Shown one piece after another: positions 28,501 to 34,852 of a DNA stretch of 42,857 bases. The position numbers were made by a program, and so were the translations under genes. This stretch comes from Paludibacteraceae bacterium (GTDB lineage Bacteria > Bacteroidota > Bacteroidia > Bacteroidales > Paludibacteraceae). The notes beneath the pieces were generated by a model. The model made no database searches and was not told where the DNA came from. It saw only the letters and a program-made list of their open reading frames with translations. Numbering within the stretch: position 1 is the stretch's first letter; each line of letters begins with the position of its first letter. Where the stretch lies: positions 1-42,857 of the forward strand of contig JAFOFC010000044.1 of the NCBI GenBank assembly GCA_017387515.1, given 5' to 3'.

Positions 28501-28924
28501 ACCCCATTTTTTGGGTCAAACCTTCCCATTCTTTGGTGTATTTCATTACCTCTTTGCGGCAGGTAGCGTTGTATTCTTCTACCGATATGGTTTTGCCAAT
28601 GTCTTCTTTGGTAATGCCCAAGGCTTTTTCTACGCCCAATTCTACGGGTAGACCATGGGTGTCCCAGCCAGCTTTACGGTTTACCTTAAAGCCTTTCATG
28701 GTTTTGTAGCGCAAAAACAAGTCTTTAATAGAACGAGCCATTACGTGGTGAATACCAGGCATGCCGTTAGCAGAAGGGGGACCTTCGTAAAATACAAAGG
28801 TAGGGCATCCTTCGCGTGTTTCGATACTTTGTTTAAAAACGTCGTTTTTGTCCCATGCGGCTTGCACTTCTTTGCAAGTAGCCGATAGGTTTAAACCACC
28901 ATATTCAGTAAAATTCTTGTTCAT
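25568..28924 (-). CDS. ileS: Isoleucyl-tRNA synthetase, type 2
   Basis: The class I synthetase has 1118 residues from ATG 28924. An extension to 28978 is in frame but adds a non-conserved leader that would overlap the promoter. Key parts are FYEGPPSANGMPGIHH (active-site signature GIHH at 57-60), the CP1 editing domain (about 190-400, with TTTPWTLTSN), KMSKR at 666-670, and an anticodon-binding C-terminal half. It charges tRNA-Ile and hydrolyses Val-tRNA-Ile. The C-terminal half ends without the zinc-binding cysteine cluster of E. coli-type IleRS, in line with the eukaryote-like IleRS2 group. The canonical HxGH is swapped to GxHH. Confidence 0.96.
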   Translation of the reverse strand: MNKNFTEYGGLNLSATCKEVQAAWDKNDVFKQSIETREGCPTFVFYEGPPSANGMPGIHHVMARSIKDLFLRYKTMKGFKVNRKAGWDTHGLPVELGVEKALGITKEDIGKTISVEEYNATCRKEVMKYTKEWEGLTQKMGYWIDMENPYITYENSYIESLWWLLQQLYKKGLLYKGYTIQPYSPAAGSGLSSHELNQPGCYRDVKDTTVTAQFKVKGQENLYLLAWTTTPWTLTSNTALCVGPNIDYVRYATQNPYTGQDIEVILAADLFESYFKGQEKPTETFKGSTLEGMEYEPLIPFFTPMGDGAFRVILGDYVTTEDGTGIVHIAPTFGADDARVAKAAGIPPMQVMDKNGNLRPTVDLQGKYYLLEDLDADYVAKYVNVEAYAPYAGKFVKNAYDPTLTDKDETLDIALCMMLKQQGLAFKIEKHTHNYPHCWRTDKPVLYYPLDSWFIRSTACREQMVELNKTINWKPQSTGTGRFGKWLENLQDWNLSRSRYWGTPLPIWRTEDGKEEICIGSIAELMEEIEKAIAAGVMTENPFKNFKVGDYSAENYSVKNIDLHRPYVDNIVLVSKDGKPMYRETDLIDVWFDSGAMPYAQLHYPFENKEMIDNGTFFPADFINEGVDQTRGWFFTLHAISTMVKGSVAFKNVISNGLVLDKNGNKMSKRLGNSVDPFEAIEKYGADPVRWYMMTNSAPWDNLKFDREGVEEVSRKFFGTLYNTYSFFALYANVDGFDYSQDEVPMNERPEIDRWIISLLNSLIKEVDESLAAYEPTRAGRAIADFVSENLSNWYVRLNRKRYWAGQMTTDKLSAYQTLYSCLDTIARLMAPIAPFYADRLFCDLNQATGRNNEVSVHLTLFPTYNQDLIQPELEARMDIAQRITSLVLALRKKESLKVRQPLSHIMIPSIDATTDGYINSIKDIVMSEVNVKDIKLVDGSNGILVKRIKPDFKKLGPKCGKNMKQVAAALQSMEQSAIAQFEKEGQYTFAIEGQEIAVSTEDVTIFSEDIPGWSVANDGNITIALDITLTDELINEGIARELVNRIQNIRKSSGLEITDRINVSVSAPDNINIAIAAHKAYIASQVLANNLFLTDQLSNATEVDFDGTSLFIQIEKI

Positions 28925-28942
28925 AACGTTATAAATAAAAGC

Positions 28943-28972
28943 GTGCGCGAAATTACTAAAAATTACGCGCAC
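28943..28972 (-). promoter_or_regulatory. ileS promoter region with inverted repeat
   Basis: A -7-like TAATTTCG lies on minus at 28955-28948. It sits inside the inverted repeat GTGCGCG/CGCGCAC (28943-28949 with 28966-28972), which could be an operator or a hairpin. No T-box-like structure was seen upstream. Confidence 0.4.
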
Positions 28973-28998
28973 ATACAAATTTAATTGTCATCTATGTT

Positions 28999-29173
28999 AG
29001 TCGCGCAGCGACTTCCAAAGTCAAAAGTCTAAAGTCCAAAGTCGAAAGTCCAAAGTCGAAGGTCGTCAATTATTCGGGCTACGCCTCACCGCCTCACCGA
29101 TTATTCGGGCCCTTCGACAAGCTCAGGGACCGAATAGGATCGCCTAAACGCCTAAACGACTCAACGACTCAAC
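28999..29173. repeat. Composite intergenic repeat, locus A
   Basis: In order: palindrome AGTCGCGCAGCGACT (28999-29013); seven heptamers of the form CNAAAGT (29015-29063); and a hairpin TATTCGG...CCGAATA (29102-29136) enclosing CCCTTCGACAAGCTCAGGGA (29110-29129). Last come four octamers (GCCTAAAC twice, GACTCAAC twice, 29142-29173). It fills the spacer between ileS and the DUF4293 gene. Confidence 0.85.
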
Positions 29174-29175
29174 GC

Positions 29176-29586
29176 CTATCTAAGTCTATCGGCCGCGCGT
29201 ACCATGGCTTCGTCTTTGCCAATGCCACGAATGGCTAAATAGGTTAAAATGATATTGATGTATGGAACTACAGCTGGCAAGTACAAATGACAGGTACCTT
29301 CTGCCTGACCATCGCTTGCAATAAAATAGCTAGCAAGCATATAACCAGCTTGGAATAGCATTACAATGCACGCAAAACTGCAAAGACGCATTTGTAGGAT
29401 ACGTTTTCTAAACAAAAAGATGGTAAACAGGGTGGTAACGGGAATGATGGTGGCCAATCCTGCATAGATGATAGAGGTAGTGTAGGTTAGTTCTGCTCCG
29501 TTAATAGATGCGTAGGGGTACAAGCAGATTACAATAGATAAGATGGTAACAATTAGTAAGTAAATACTTTGAATGCGTTGTATCAT
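29176..29586 (-). CDS. DUF4293-type four-helix membrane protein
   Basis: The 136-residue protein starts MIQRIQSIYLLIVTILSIV, the typical N-terminus of DUF4293 proteins of Bacteroidota. Four hydrophobic segments lie at about 7-25, 38-60, 68-90 and 105-122, followed by a basic tail ending RAADRLR. Function is unknown. It stands alone between a terminator and a composite repeat, and its C-terminal codons adjoin the octamer array. Confidence 0.82.
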   Translation of the reverse strand: MIQRIQSIYLLIVTILSIVICLYPYASINGAELTYTTSIIYAGLATIIPVTTLFTIFLFRKRILQMRLCSFACIVMLFQAGYMLASYFIASDGQAEGTCHLYLPAVVPYINIILTYLAIRGIGKDEAMVRAADRLR

Positions 29587-29610
29587 GTATATTTTGTTTA
29601 GTGTTTTCTT

Positions 29611-29651
29611 AAAAAAGAGGCTGGAACAAAATTAATTTTGAACCAGCCTCT
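29611..29651 (-). terminator. Terminator of the small repeat lipoprotein
   Basis: The stem AGAGGCTGG/CCAGCCTCT (29616-29624 with 29643-29651) contains an inner AAAATT/AATTTT stem. A T6 run follows on the minus strand at 29616-29611. Confidence 0.87.
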
Positions 29652-29669
29652 AGTAAAATCAAGTGAATA

Positions 29670-29921
29670 TTATTCAACAGGAGCAACTTCTTCAACAGGA
29701 GCAACTTCTTCAACAGGAGCAACTTCTTCGACAGGAGCAACTTCTTCGATAGGAGCTTCTTCGGCAGGTGCAATTTCTTCTGCGGCAGGTGCTTCTTCAA
29801 TTACGGTGATTTCTGCAGGAGCTGCTTCTTCTTCGGCAGTTGCATCGCAACTTTCGGTGTTGCAGCATGCTGCAAACGCTACGGCAACAATTGTTGCTAC
29901 AAATAAAACTAATTTTTTCAT
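29670..29921 (-). CDS. Small lipoprotein with VEEVAP repeats
   Basis: The 83-residue protein has a lipoprotein-like signal MKKLVLFVATIVAVAFAAC (the next residue is also Cys). An acidic Ala/Glu/Pro segment follows, ending in four VEEVAP units and a partial fifth. It has its own promoter (29950-29979) and terminator, so it is very likely expressed. The opposite strand also has an open frame (STGATS repeats), but this is a shadow without any signal peptide. An acidic proline spacer of this kind may extend from the membrane; I know no function. Confidence 0.72.
   Translation of the reverse strand: MKKLVLFVATIVAVAFAACCNTESCDATAEEEAAPAEITVIEEAPAAEEIAPAEEAPIEEVAPVEEVAPVEEVAPVEEVAPVE
29673..29744 (-). 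repeat. 18-bp coding tandem repeat
   Basis: Four 18-bp units TTCAACAGGAGCAACTTC (plus strand), the last with one change, and a degenerate fifth. The unit keeps frame (six codons), so slippage would change protein length by VEEVAP steps. Confidence 0.9.
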
Positions 29922-29949
29922 GTTGCTTAAATTAAAAGGTTAGCACTTG

Positions 29950-29979
29950 CAAATTTAGTATTATTTGTTGTTTTTCAAA
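29950..29979 (-). promoter_or_regulatory. Promoter of the small repeat lipoprotein
   Basis: TAAATTTG on minus (29957-29950) with TTTG (29979-29976) 18 nt upstream. This is one of the clearest -33/-7 pairs in the window, 28 nt before the ATG. Confidence 0.7.
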
Positions 29980-30010
29980 CGATAGCACCAATAAATTATG
30001 TTAAAAGGTA

Positions 30011-31678
30011 TTAAACGGGAATGTTGGCGTATAAATACCTTTTGATGCTTTTCTTGGGTGTCTTTTCAAATTCTTCGGGGTGAAGAATGATTTTTGACAA
30101 TCCTTCGTAAGCGGCTACTTGGCTGTTTAGTTCCTTGCGGTTGTCTTCCATAGCCACTTCTAGTTCGGCAGAATTGATGCCAGCGGCGTCTACTGCTTCG
30201 TAGTCGGGGTATACCAAACCGTACAATTTGCCATCTTTGTCAATTACCAAACTTTCCATTACAAAGGGTAGGTTGTTTAATTTGGCCTCGATTTCTTCTG
30301 GATAGATGTTTTGTCCGTTTGCACTCAAAATCATGGTTTTGCTACGACCTTTAATAAAGATGTTGCCATCTTTGTCTACCGTACCCATGTCGCCTGTGCG
30401 CATCCAGCCGTCTTCGGTAAATACTTGTTGGGTGGCTTCTACGTTTTTGTAGTAACCGCTCATTACGTTTTCGCCTTTTACTAGAATTTCGCCAGGAATG
30501 TTTTCTGCATCGGGCGATTCAATTTTTACTTGCATGGTATCCAATACCTTACCAGCAGAGGTGGGAACAAAGTCTTTGTGGTAAGAGTGGCTAATAAGTG
30601 GACCGCATTCGGTCATACCATAACCCACGGTATAACGGAAACCAATGCGGTGCAAGAACATTTCTACTTCGCGGTTAAGGGGTGCACCGCCAATGATGAT
30701 TTCTTTAAATTCGCCACCAAAGGCTTCGGTTAGGGTCTTGTTAATTTTGCCGTAAATGGTATCGTCCAACAAAGGAATGTGCAAAGCAAAACGCATGCCC
30801 TTTTTGGTAATTTTGGGTTGGATTTGTTTACGGTATAGTTTTTCCAAGATAAGAGGTACAGTAAAAATTACCGTAGGCTTGATTTCGTTAAAGGCTTTGA
30901 TAAGTACCTTAGGACTTGGAATCTTATTTAATAGGTAGGTGTGCGCACCACAGCAGGTTGCAGTTAAAAAGTCAAAGGCCATGCCGTATGCGTGTGCTAG
31001 TGGCAAGAAATTAAGTACGCGGTTGCCACGTTCTAGCAATTTGGTGCGGATGCCGTAGGTAATGTTTCCTGCCAAGGCATTTGCAGTAAGCATTACGCCT
31101 TTGCTAAAACCAGTAGTACCAGAGGTGTAGCTAATCATGGCCAATTCAGAGTTGTCGCGCTCTGTGTAGTGAATATCGTCAGGACCAAATCCGTTGGGGT
31201 AACGGGCAGCAAATTCGTCGTTTAGGTTGGTAAGCATGCTGTGCATGGTAGCTTCTTCGTTTTGATACATGCAGGTAAAGTCATTTAACGAGATAACTGC
31301 CATTAGTTTGTCCATTTTGTCTTCGTCTAGTTTGTCCCAAATTTTATCACTACAGAACAAAAGAACCGAATCAGAGTGGTTTACAATGTGGTGTACGTCG
31401 TTGGCATTAAAATCTTGCAAAATAGGAACAATAACCGCTCCGTAGGTAACTACCGCTACATAAGTAATGGTCCAGTTAGGGGTGTTACGACCAATAAGCG
31501 AAATTTTGTCGCCAGGTTTGATGTTGGCTTGCTCAAATAGTAAGTGTAATTTGGCTATTTGTTTGGCAGAATCGCCATAGGTAAGGGTTACTTGACGGTA
31601 GTAGTTTGTATATGCAGGTAACTCCCAGTTGTTTTTGAAACTATGTTCAAATAACTTGATTAGATTTTGTTCAATCAT
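30011..31678 (-). CDS. Long-chain acyl-CoA ligase (AMP-forming)
   Basis: The 555-residue ANL-superfamily enzyme has the phosphate-binding loop SYTSGTTGFSKG at 183-194, GYGMTECGPL, the hinge region GWMRTGDMG, and the C-terminal catalytic lysine near 543 (EKTPKKSIKRYLY). It activates a fatty acid with ATP to an acyl-AMP and then acyl-CoA, probably at the inner face of the membrane. The N-terminal swinging of substrates cannot be typed from sequence, so chain length is open. It is monocistronic, with a clear promoter 27 nt upstream. Confidence 0.9.
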   Translation of the reverse strand: MIEQNLIKLFEHSFKNNWELPAYTNYYRQVTLTYGDSAKQIAKLHLLFEQANIKPGDKISLIGRNTPNWTITYVAVVTYGAVIVPILQDFNANDVHHIVNHSDSVLLFCSDKIWDKLDEDKMDKLMAVISLNDFTCMYQNEEATMHSMLTNLNDEFAARYPNGFGPDDIHYTERDNSELAMISYTSGTTGFSKGVMLTANALAGNITYGIRTKLLERGNRVLNFLPLAHAYGMAFDFLTATCCGAHTYLLNKIPSPKVLIKAFNEIKPTVIFTVPLILEKLYRKQIQPKITKKGMRFALHIPLLDDTIYGKINKTLTEAFGGEFKEIIIGGAPLNREVEMFLHRIGFRYTVGYGMTECGPLISHSYHKDFVPTSAGKVLDTMQVKIESPDAENIPGEILVKGENVMSGYYKNVEATQQVFTEDGWMRTGDMGTVDKDGNIFIKGRSKTMILSANGQNIYPEEIEAKLNNLPFVMESLVIDKDGKLYGLVYPDYEAVDAAGINSAELEVAMEDNRKELNSQVAAYEGLSKIILHPEEFEKTPKKSIKRYLYANIPV

Positions 31679-31704
31679 TTTTGCACAAATTTTAAAAATA
31701 TGTG

Positions 31705-31736
31705 CAAAATTACATTAAAAAATAGTAAGCGCCAAA
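31705..31736 (-). promoter_or_regulatory. Promoter of the acyl-CoA ligase with inverted repeat
   Basis: TAATTTTG on minus (31712-31705), with TTTG (31736-31733) 20 nt upstream. The -7 box overlaps the right arm of an inverted repeat TTTTGCACA/TGTGCAAAA (31679-31687 with 31701-31709, spacer 13). It could be the site of a fatty-acid-responsive repressor. Confidence 0.6.
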
Positions 31737-31770
31737 AAAAACGGACAAATAACGCTTGTTACGTGTCCGT
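31733..31770 (-). terminator. Terminator reading from nadE
   Basis: The stem ACGGACA/TGTCCGT (31741-31747 with 31764-31770) contains an inner TAAC/GTTA stem. A T8 run follows on minus (31740-31733). It lies about 360 nt beyond nadE, so the composite repeat between them would be transcribed. Confidence 0.8.
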
Positions 31771-31795
31771 CTGTTTCAAAAGGGTTACAATTTTT

Positions 31796-32133
31796 GACTA
31801 ATCGGTGAATCGGTGAATCGATAAATTAGGAGTTAGGAATTAGGAATTAGGAGTTAGGAATTTTGCGATTAAGTGAGAGCAATGATAAATTTATTTAATC
31901 ATTGCCGAGCGGGAGCAAAATCATGAGCGCAGCGAATAATTTTTGTGCGAGGTGAGAGCAGAAGCAATGCGGTCACTGAGCTTGTCGAAGTGCCCAGCAT
32001 TGATTATGCCGAGCGGGAGCAAAATCATGAGGACGTAGTCCGAATAATTTTGCGATTCAACGATTTAACAATTTAACGTTGCGAAGCAACAAGCAACAAG
32101 TGACATGCGACTAGTGACAGTCGCGTAGCGACT
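31796..32133. repeat. Composite intergenic repeat, locus B
   Basis: In order: octamers GACTAATC, GGTGAATC twice, GATAAATT (31796-31827); five heptamers TTAGGAG/A (31826-31860); a unique-looking module with TTGCGATTAAGTGAGAGC; GCCGAGCGGGAGCAAAATCA twice; a REP-like block around GAGCTTGTCGAAGTGCCC (31978-31995); three octamers (32054-32077); hairpin GTTGCGAAGCAAC (32078-32090); heptamers GCAACAA and variants (32086-32120); and palindrome AGTCGCGTAGCGACT (32119-32133). No gene was found in this 454-nt spacer. Confidence 0.88.
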
Positions 32134-32921
32134 TAAATGCCGTATTTTTCGGCAAAATAGTCGGGTAGGTTAGGCATAAAGGCGGGCAATTGTACGGCCT
32201 TTAATTTAAATTGCATAGCCAAATAGCGTTTTACAATGGCGTCGTAATGTTCGCCTACTTGGTTTAGGCGAATAATCTGGTTTACTTCGTGGTAGGTCCA
32301 ACCTAGGTTATCTTCGTCGGTTTTGCCACACATACCATCCGATGGGGCTTTGTGCGTTAATTCGTAGGGTAGTCCTAAATAATCGCCTATGGCAACCACT
32401 TCTTCGGTAGTAAGTTTGGCAACGGGTGCAAAATCGCCTGCACTATCACCGTAGTGGGTAGAATAGCCTTGCACGTCTTCGCTGCGGTTGCAGGTATTTA
32501 CCACACGGGCGTTTCCCACAAGGGCGCATACGCCGTATAGGGTGGTCATGCGTAGTCGGGCAGGGGTGTTGGTAAGGTAAGGACCATTTAACTGGTTTTG
32601 GGGAAGCGCTTGGTTAATGGCACTTGTAATGCCATGATAGGCTTCGTGAATGTTTACCGTAATGGCAGGAATGCCTAAATGCTTAATAATATGCTCTGAG
32701 TCGGCAATGTCGGGTTGAACTTTATTGGGCATCATTACTCCTAAAACGCGTTCTTTGCCCAAGGCTTTGGCGCACAATGCAGCTACCACGGTAGAATCTT
32801 TGCCACCGCTAATGCCAATAATAACTTTGGTTTGGTCGTTGCCGTTGTGTTGCATCCAATCTTTTATCCATTGGATACACGCCTGTGCTGTTTCTGCTAC
32901 ATTAAATACGTATGGTTTCAT
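32133..32921 (-). CDS. nadE: NAD+ synthetase
   Basis: The product has 262 residues from ATG 32921. A GTG at 32945 would add eight residues and start at the edge of a hairpin. The N-type ATP pyrophosphatase loop SGGKDS is at 38-43, and TLYGVCALVGNARVVNTCNRSE and KAPSDGMCGKTDEDNLG are typical of NadE. It adenylates nicotinate adenine dinucleotide and amidates it to NAD+. It lacks a nitrilase-type glutaminase domain, so it should use ammonia. galE lies 156 nt upstream on the same strand, separated by several hairpins. Confidence 0.94.
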   Translation of the reverse strand: MKPYVFNVAETAQACIQWIKDWMQHNGNDQTKVIIGISGGKDSTVVAALCAKALGKERVLGVMMPNKVQPDIADSEHIIKHLGIPAITVNIHEAYHGITSAINQALPQNQLNGPYLTNTPARLRMTTLYGVCALVGNARVVNTCNRSEDVQGYSTHYGDSAGDFAPVAKLTTEEVVAIGDYLGLPYELTHKAPSDGMCGKTDEDNLGWTYHEVNQIIRLNQVGEHYDAIVKRYLAMQFKLKAVQLPAFMPNLPDYFAEKYGI

Positions 32922-32945
32922 AGAATTTATTTTCTTCTGCGCCAC

Positions 32946-33071
32946 GGACGCACGAGCCGTGCGTCCCTACTACAGGCCTTTTCGGGGCTGCACCCCTCAA
33001 AGACCTGCCTACAATAAAGAATTACCCCTACGGGGTAAATATTATCCTTGCGATTACGTGCCATCCGGCAC
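32946..33071. repeat. Four hairpins between galE and nadE
   Basis: GGACGCAC/GTGCGTCC (32946-32966), GGGG/CCCC (32984-32996), TTACCCC/GGGGTAA (33022-33038) and GTGCC/GGCAC (33058-33071). None has a T run suited to termination. The first resembles a palindrome I recall as common in intergenic DNA of several phyla. Confidence 0.75.
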
Positions 33072-33077
33072 GGTGCT

Positions 33078-34103
33078 TTAGACCTTCGACTTTAGTTTTT
33101 CTTGCCATTTCCAGGCAGATAGTAAGGTTTCTTCTATGCCTTTTTCGGCTTTCCAACCTAGTTCGGTGTTGGCAAATGTAGGGTCGGCCCACACTTGTTC
33201 AATATCTCCCTCGCGACGGCCCACTACCGCGTAGTTTAGTTTTTGGCCCGTTACTTTTTCAAAGGCGTTGATAATTTCTAATACCGATAACCCACGGCCG
33301 GTACCAATGTTAAATACCTCTACCGATTGTTTTTGTTTTTCTTCGGTAAGGCGTTGTACAGCAACTACGTGGGCTTTGGCAAGGTCGGTTACGTTGATGT
33401 AGTCGCGAATGCAATAGCCATCGGGGGTATTGTAGTCGTTGCCAAATACCTTTAATTGCTCGCGTATGCCTGCGGCGGTTTGGGTAACGTAAGGTATTAG
33501 GTTTTGAGGTACGCCAATGGGCAATTCGCCAATTTCGGCACTGGGGTGTGCCCCAATGGGGTTAAAGTAGCGCAACAAAATGGCGTGAATGTTTTTATCG
33601 GCGTAAGCCGTATCGGTAATAATTTCTTCGCAAATTTGTTTGGTGTTGCCGTAGGGCGATAGGGCTGGCTGAATGGGGGCGCTTTCGGTAACGGGCAATA
33701 CCTCGGGTTGTCCGTACACGGTGCACGACGACGAAAATACCAAGTGCTGGATGCTATTTTCTTGCATTAATTCCAATAAATTTAGCAACGATACCAGGTT
33801 GTTGCGGTAGTAAAGCAAGGGTTTTTCTACCGATTCGCCTACGGCTTTGCTAGCGGCAAAGTGAATAATGGCTTTAATAGGGCCTTGTTGTTTTAGTACT
33901 TGGTCTATAGCGGTCTTGTCGCGGCAATCTACTTGTGCAAAGAAGGGACGTTTGCCCGTAATTTTTTCGATACCGTCTAGCACGTTGATAGACGAGTTAG
34001 ATAAATTGTCGATGATAATAGGCTCGTAGCCTGCTTGCATCAGTTCTACTACGGTGTGTGAGCCAATAAAGCCAACACCACCGGTTACTAGGATTTTGGT
34101 CAT
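33078..34103 (-). CDS. galE: UDP-glucose 4-epimerase
   Basis: The 341-residue extended short-chain dehydrogenase has the NAD-binding Rossmann motif GGVGFIG (8-14). SSSCTVYG stands at 124-131, with a catalytic Ser, and the pair Tyr151-Lys155 lies in SPYGNTK. RYFNPIGAHPS and the C-terminal GRREGDIEQVWADP are GalE signatures. It interconverts UDP-glucose and UDP-galactose for envelope glycans and galactose use. Its promoter box is at 34160-34153, and the 5' untranslated part consists almost entirely of octamer repeats. Confidence 0.95.
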   Translation of the reverse strand: MTKILVTGGVGFIGSHTVVELMQAGYEPIIIDNLSNSSINVLDGIEKITGKRPFFAQVDCRDKTAIDQVLKQQGPIKAIIHFAASKAVGESVEKPLLYYRNNLVSLLNLLELMQENSIQHLVFSSSCTVYGQPEVLPVTESAPIQPALSPYGNTKQICEEIITDTAYADKNIHAILLRYFNPIGAHPSAEIGELPIGVPQNLIPYVTQTAAGIREQLKVFGNDYNTPDGYCIRDYINVTDLAKAHVVAVQRLTEEKQKQSVEVFNIGTGRGLSVLEIINAFEKVTGQKLNYAVVGRREGDIEQVWADPTFANTELGWKAEKGIEETLLSAWKWQEKLKSKV

Positions 34104-34109
34104 ATGGTT

Positions 34110-34404
34110 GTTGAGTCGTTTAGTCGTTGAGTCGTTGAGTTGACTATTTCTGCAAAGTTAATATTTTTTTTGTTAAATCGCCTAATCGCGGAATCGTTGA
34201 ATCGTTAATTATTCAATGCTGCGCTCGGCTCGCACAAAAATTATTCGCTTCGCTCATGATTTCAGGCGGCGGTTCGGCATAACCAATGCTGGGCACTTCG
34301 ACAAGCTCAGTGACCGCATTGTTTCTGCACTCACCTTGCACTGAAACTCCTAACTCCTAACTCCTAATTCCTAATTCCTAACTTATTCGATTAGTCGATT
34401 AGTC
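34110..34404. repeat. Composite intergenic repeat, locus C
   Basis: Octamers GTTGAGTC/GTTTAGTC (34110-34140) and GTTAAATC/GCCTAATC/GCGGAATC/GTTGAATC (34172-34203). Then modules with ATTATTCGCTTCGCTCATGA and the REP-like GGGCACTTCGACAAGCTCAG (34291-34310), five heptamers CTCCTAA/TTCCTAA (34347-34381) and GATTAGTC twice (34389-34404). From 34172 on it is the inverted counterpart of locus B. No gene in the spacer. Confidence 0.88.
34153..34160 (-). promoter_or_regulatory. galE promoter -7 box
   Basis: TAACTTTG on minus, 50 nt upstream of the galE ATG. No clear TTTG upstream. Confidence 0.55.
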
Positions 34405-34413
34405 AAATTTTAT

Positions 34414-34421
34414 TATCTTTG
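34414..34421 (+). promoter_or_regulatory. ruvX-def promoter -7 box
   Basis: TATCTTTG ends only eight bases before the ruvX ATG. Transcription starting about 7 nt after the box would leave almost no leader. Confidence 0.65.
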
Positions 34422-34429
34422 TATCGATT

Positions 34430-34849
34430 ATGGCACGTATCATGGCAATTGATTATGGACGCAAGCGTGTGGGAGTGGCAGTAACCGACCCCATGCAAAT
34501 TATTGCAGGCGGTTTAGCAACTGTTCCTGCTCACCAAATTGTTGACTTTATTCAGCAATACGTGGCCAAAGAAGCGGTAGAAACCATTGTGGTGGGTTTG
34601 CCTAAGCAAATGAACAACCAACCATCGGAATCGATGCGCTACATACAACCCTTTGTGGCAACGCTAAAGAAAAAAATCCCTCAGATTCCCGTAGTATTTT
34701 ACGACGAACGGTTTACCTCGGTATTGGCGCATCGGGCCATGTTAGATGGCGGATTGAAAAAGAAAGATAGGCAAAACAAAGCCTTAGTAGACGAAATTAG
34801 TGCCACTATTATTTTGCAAGATTATTTAGAATCAAAAAGATACCTATAA
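34430..34849 (+). CDS. ruvX: Holliday junction resolvase-like YqgF/RuvX
   Basis: The 139-residue RNase H-fold protein has MARIMAIDYGRKRVGVAVTD with the first catalytic Asp at position 8, VVGLPKQMNNQPSE in the middle, YDERFTS, and a C-terminal DEISATIILQDYL with the last acidic residue. The start fits the family, which begins (M)xRILAIDYG. YqgF is implicated in pre-16S rRNA 5'-end processing and, less certainly, in recombination. def follows after 3 nt. Confidence 0.94.
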   Translation: MARIMAIDYGRKRVGVAVTDPMQIIAGGLATVPAHQIVDFIQQYVAKEAVETIVVGLPKQMNNQPSESMRYIQPFVATLKKKIPQIPVVFYDERFTSVLAHRAMLDGGLKKKDRQNKALVDEISATIILQDYLESKRYL

Positions 34850-34852
34850 TAT

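Noticed and set aside
28925-28978. N-terminal extension of ileS to 28978
   Set aside because: It would translate through the promoter region and is not part of the conserved N-terminus, which starts MNKNFTEYGGLNLSA.
29015-29063. Heptamer array as a possible CRISPR
   Set aside because: Units are 7 bp with no spacers, and no cas genes are present. No CRISPR array was seen anywhere in the window.
29638-29943. Plus-strand frame of STGATS repeats, 101 residues
   Set aside because: It is the complement of the VEEVAP repeat; the minus-strand gene has signal peptide, promoter and terminator.
33078-34103. galE Rossmann motif GGVGFIG as a sign of damage
   Set aside because: The variable position before the second Gly tolerates Val; all catalytic residues and the length are normal.
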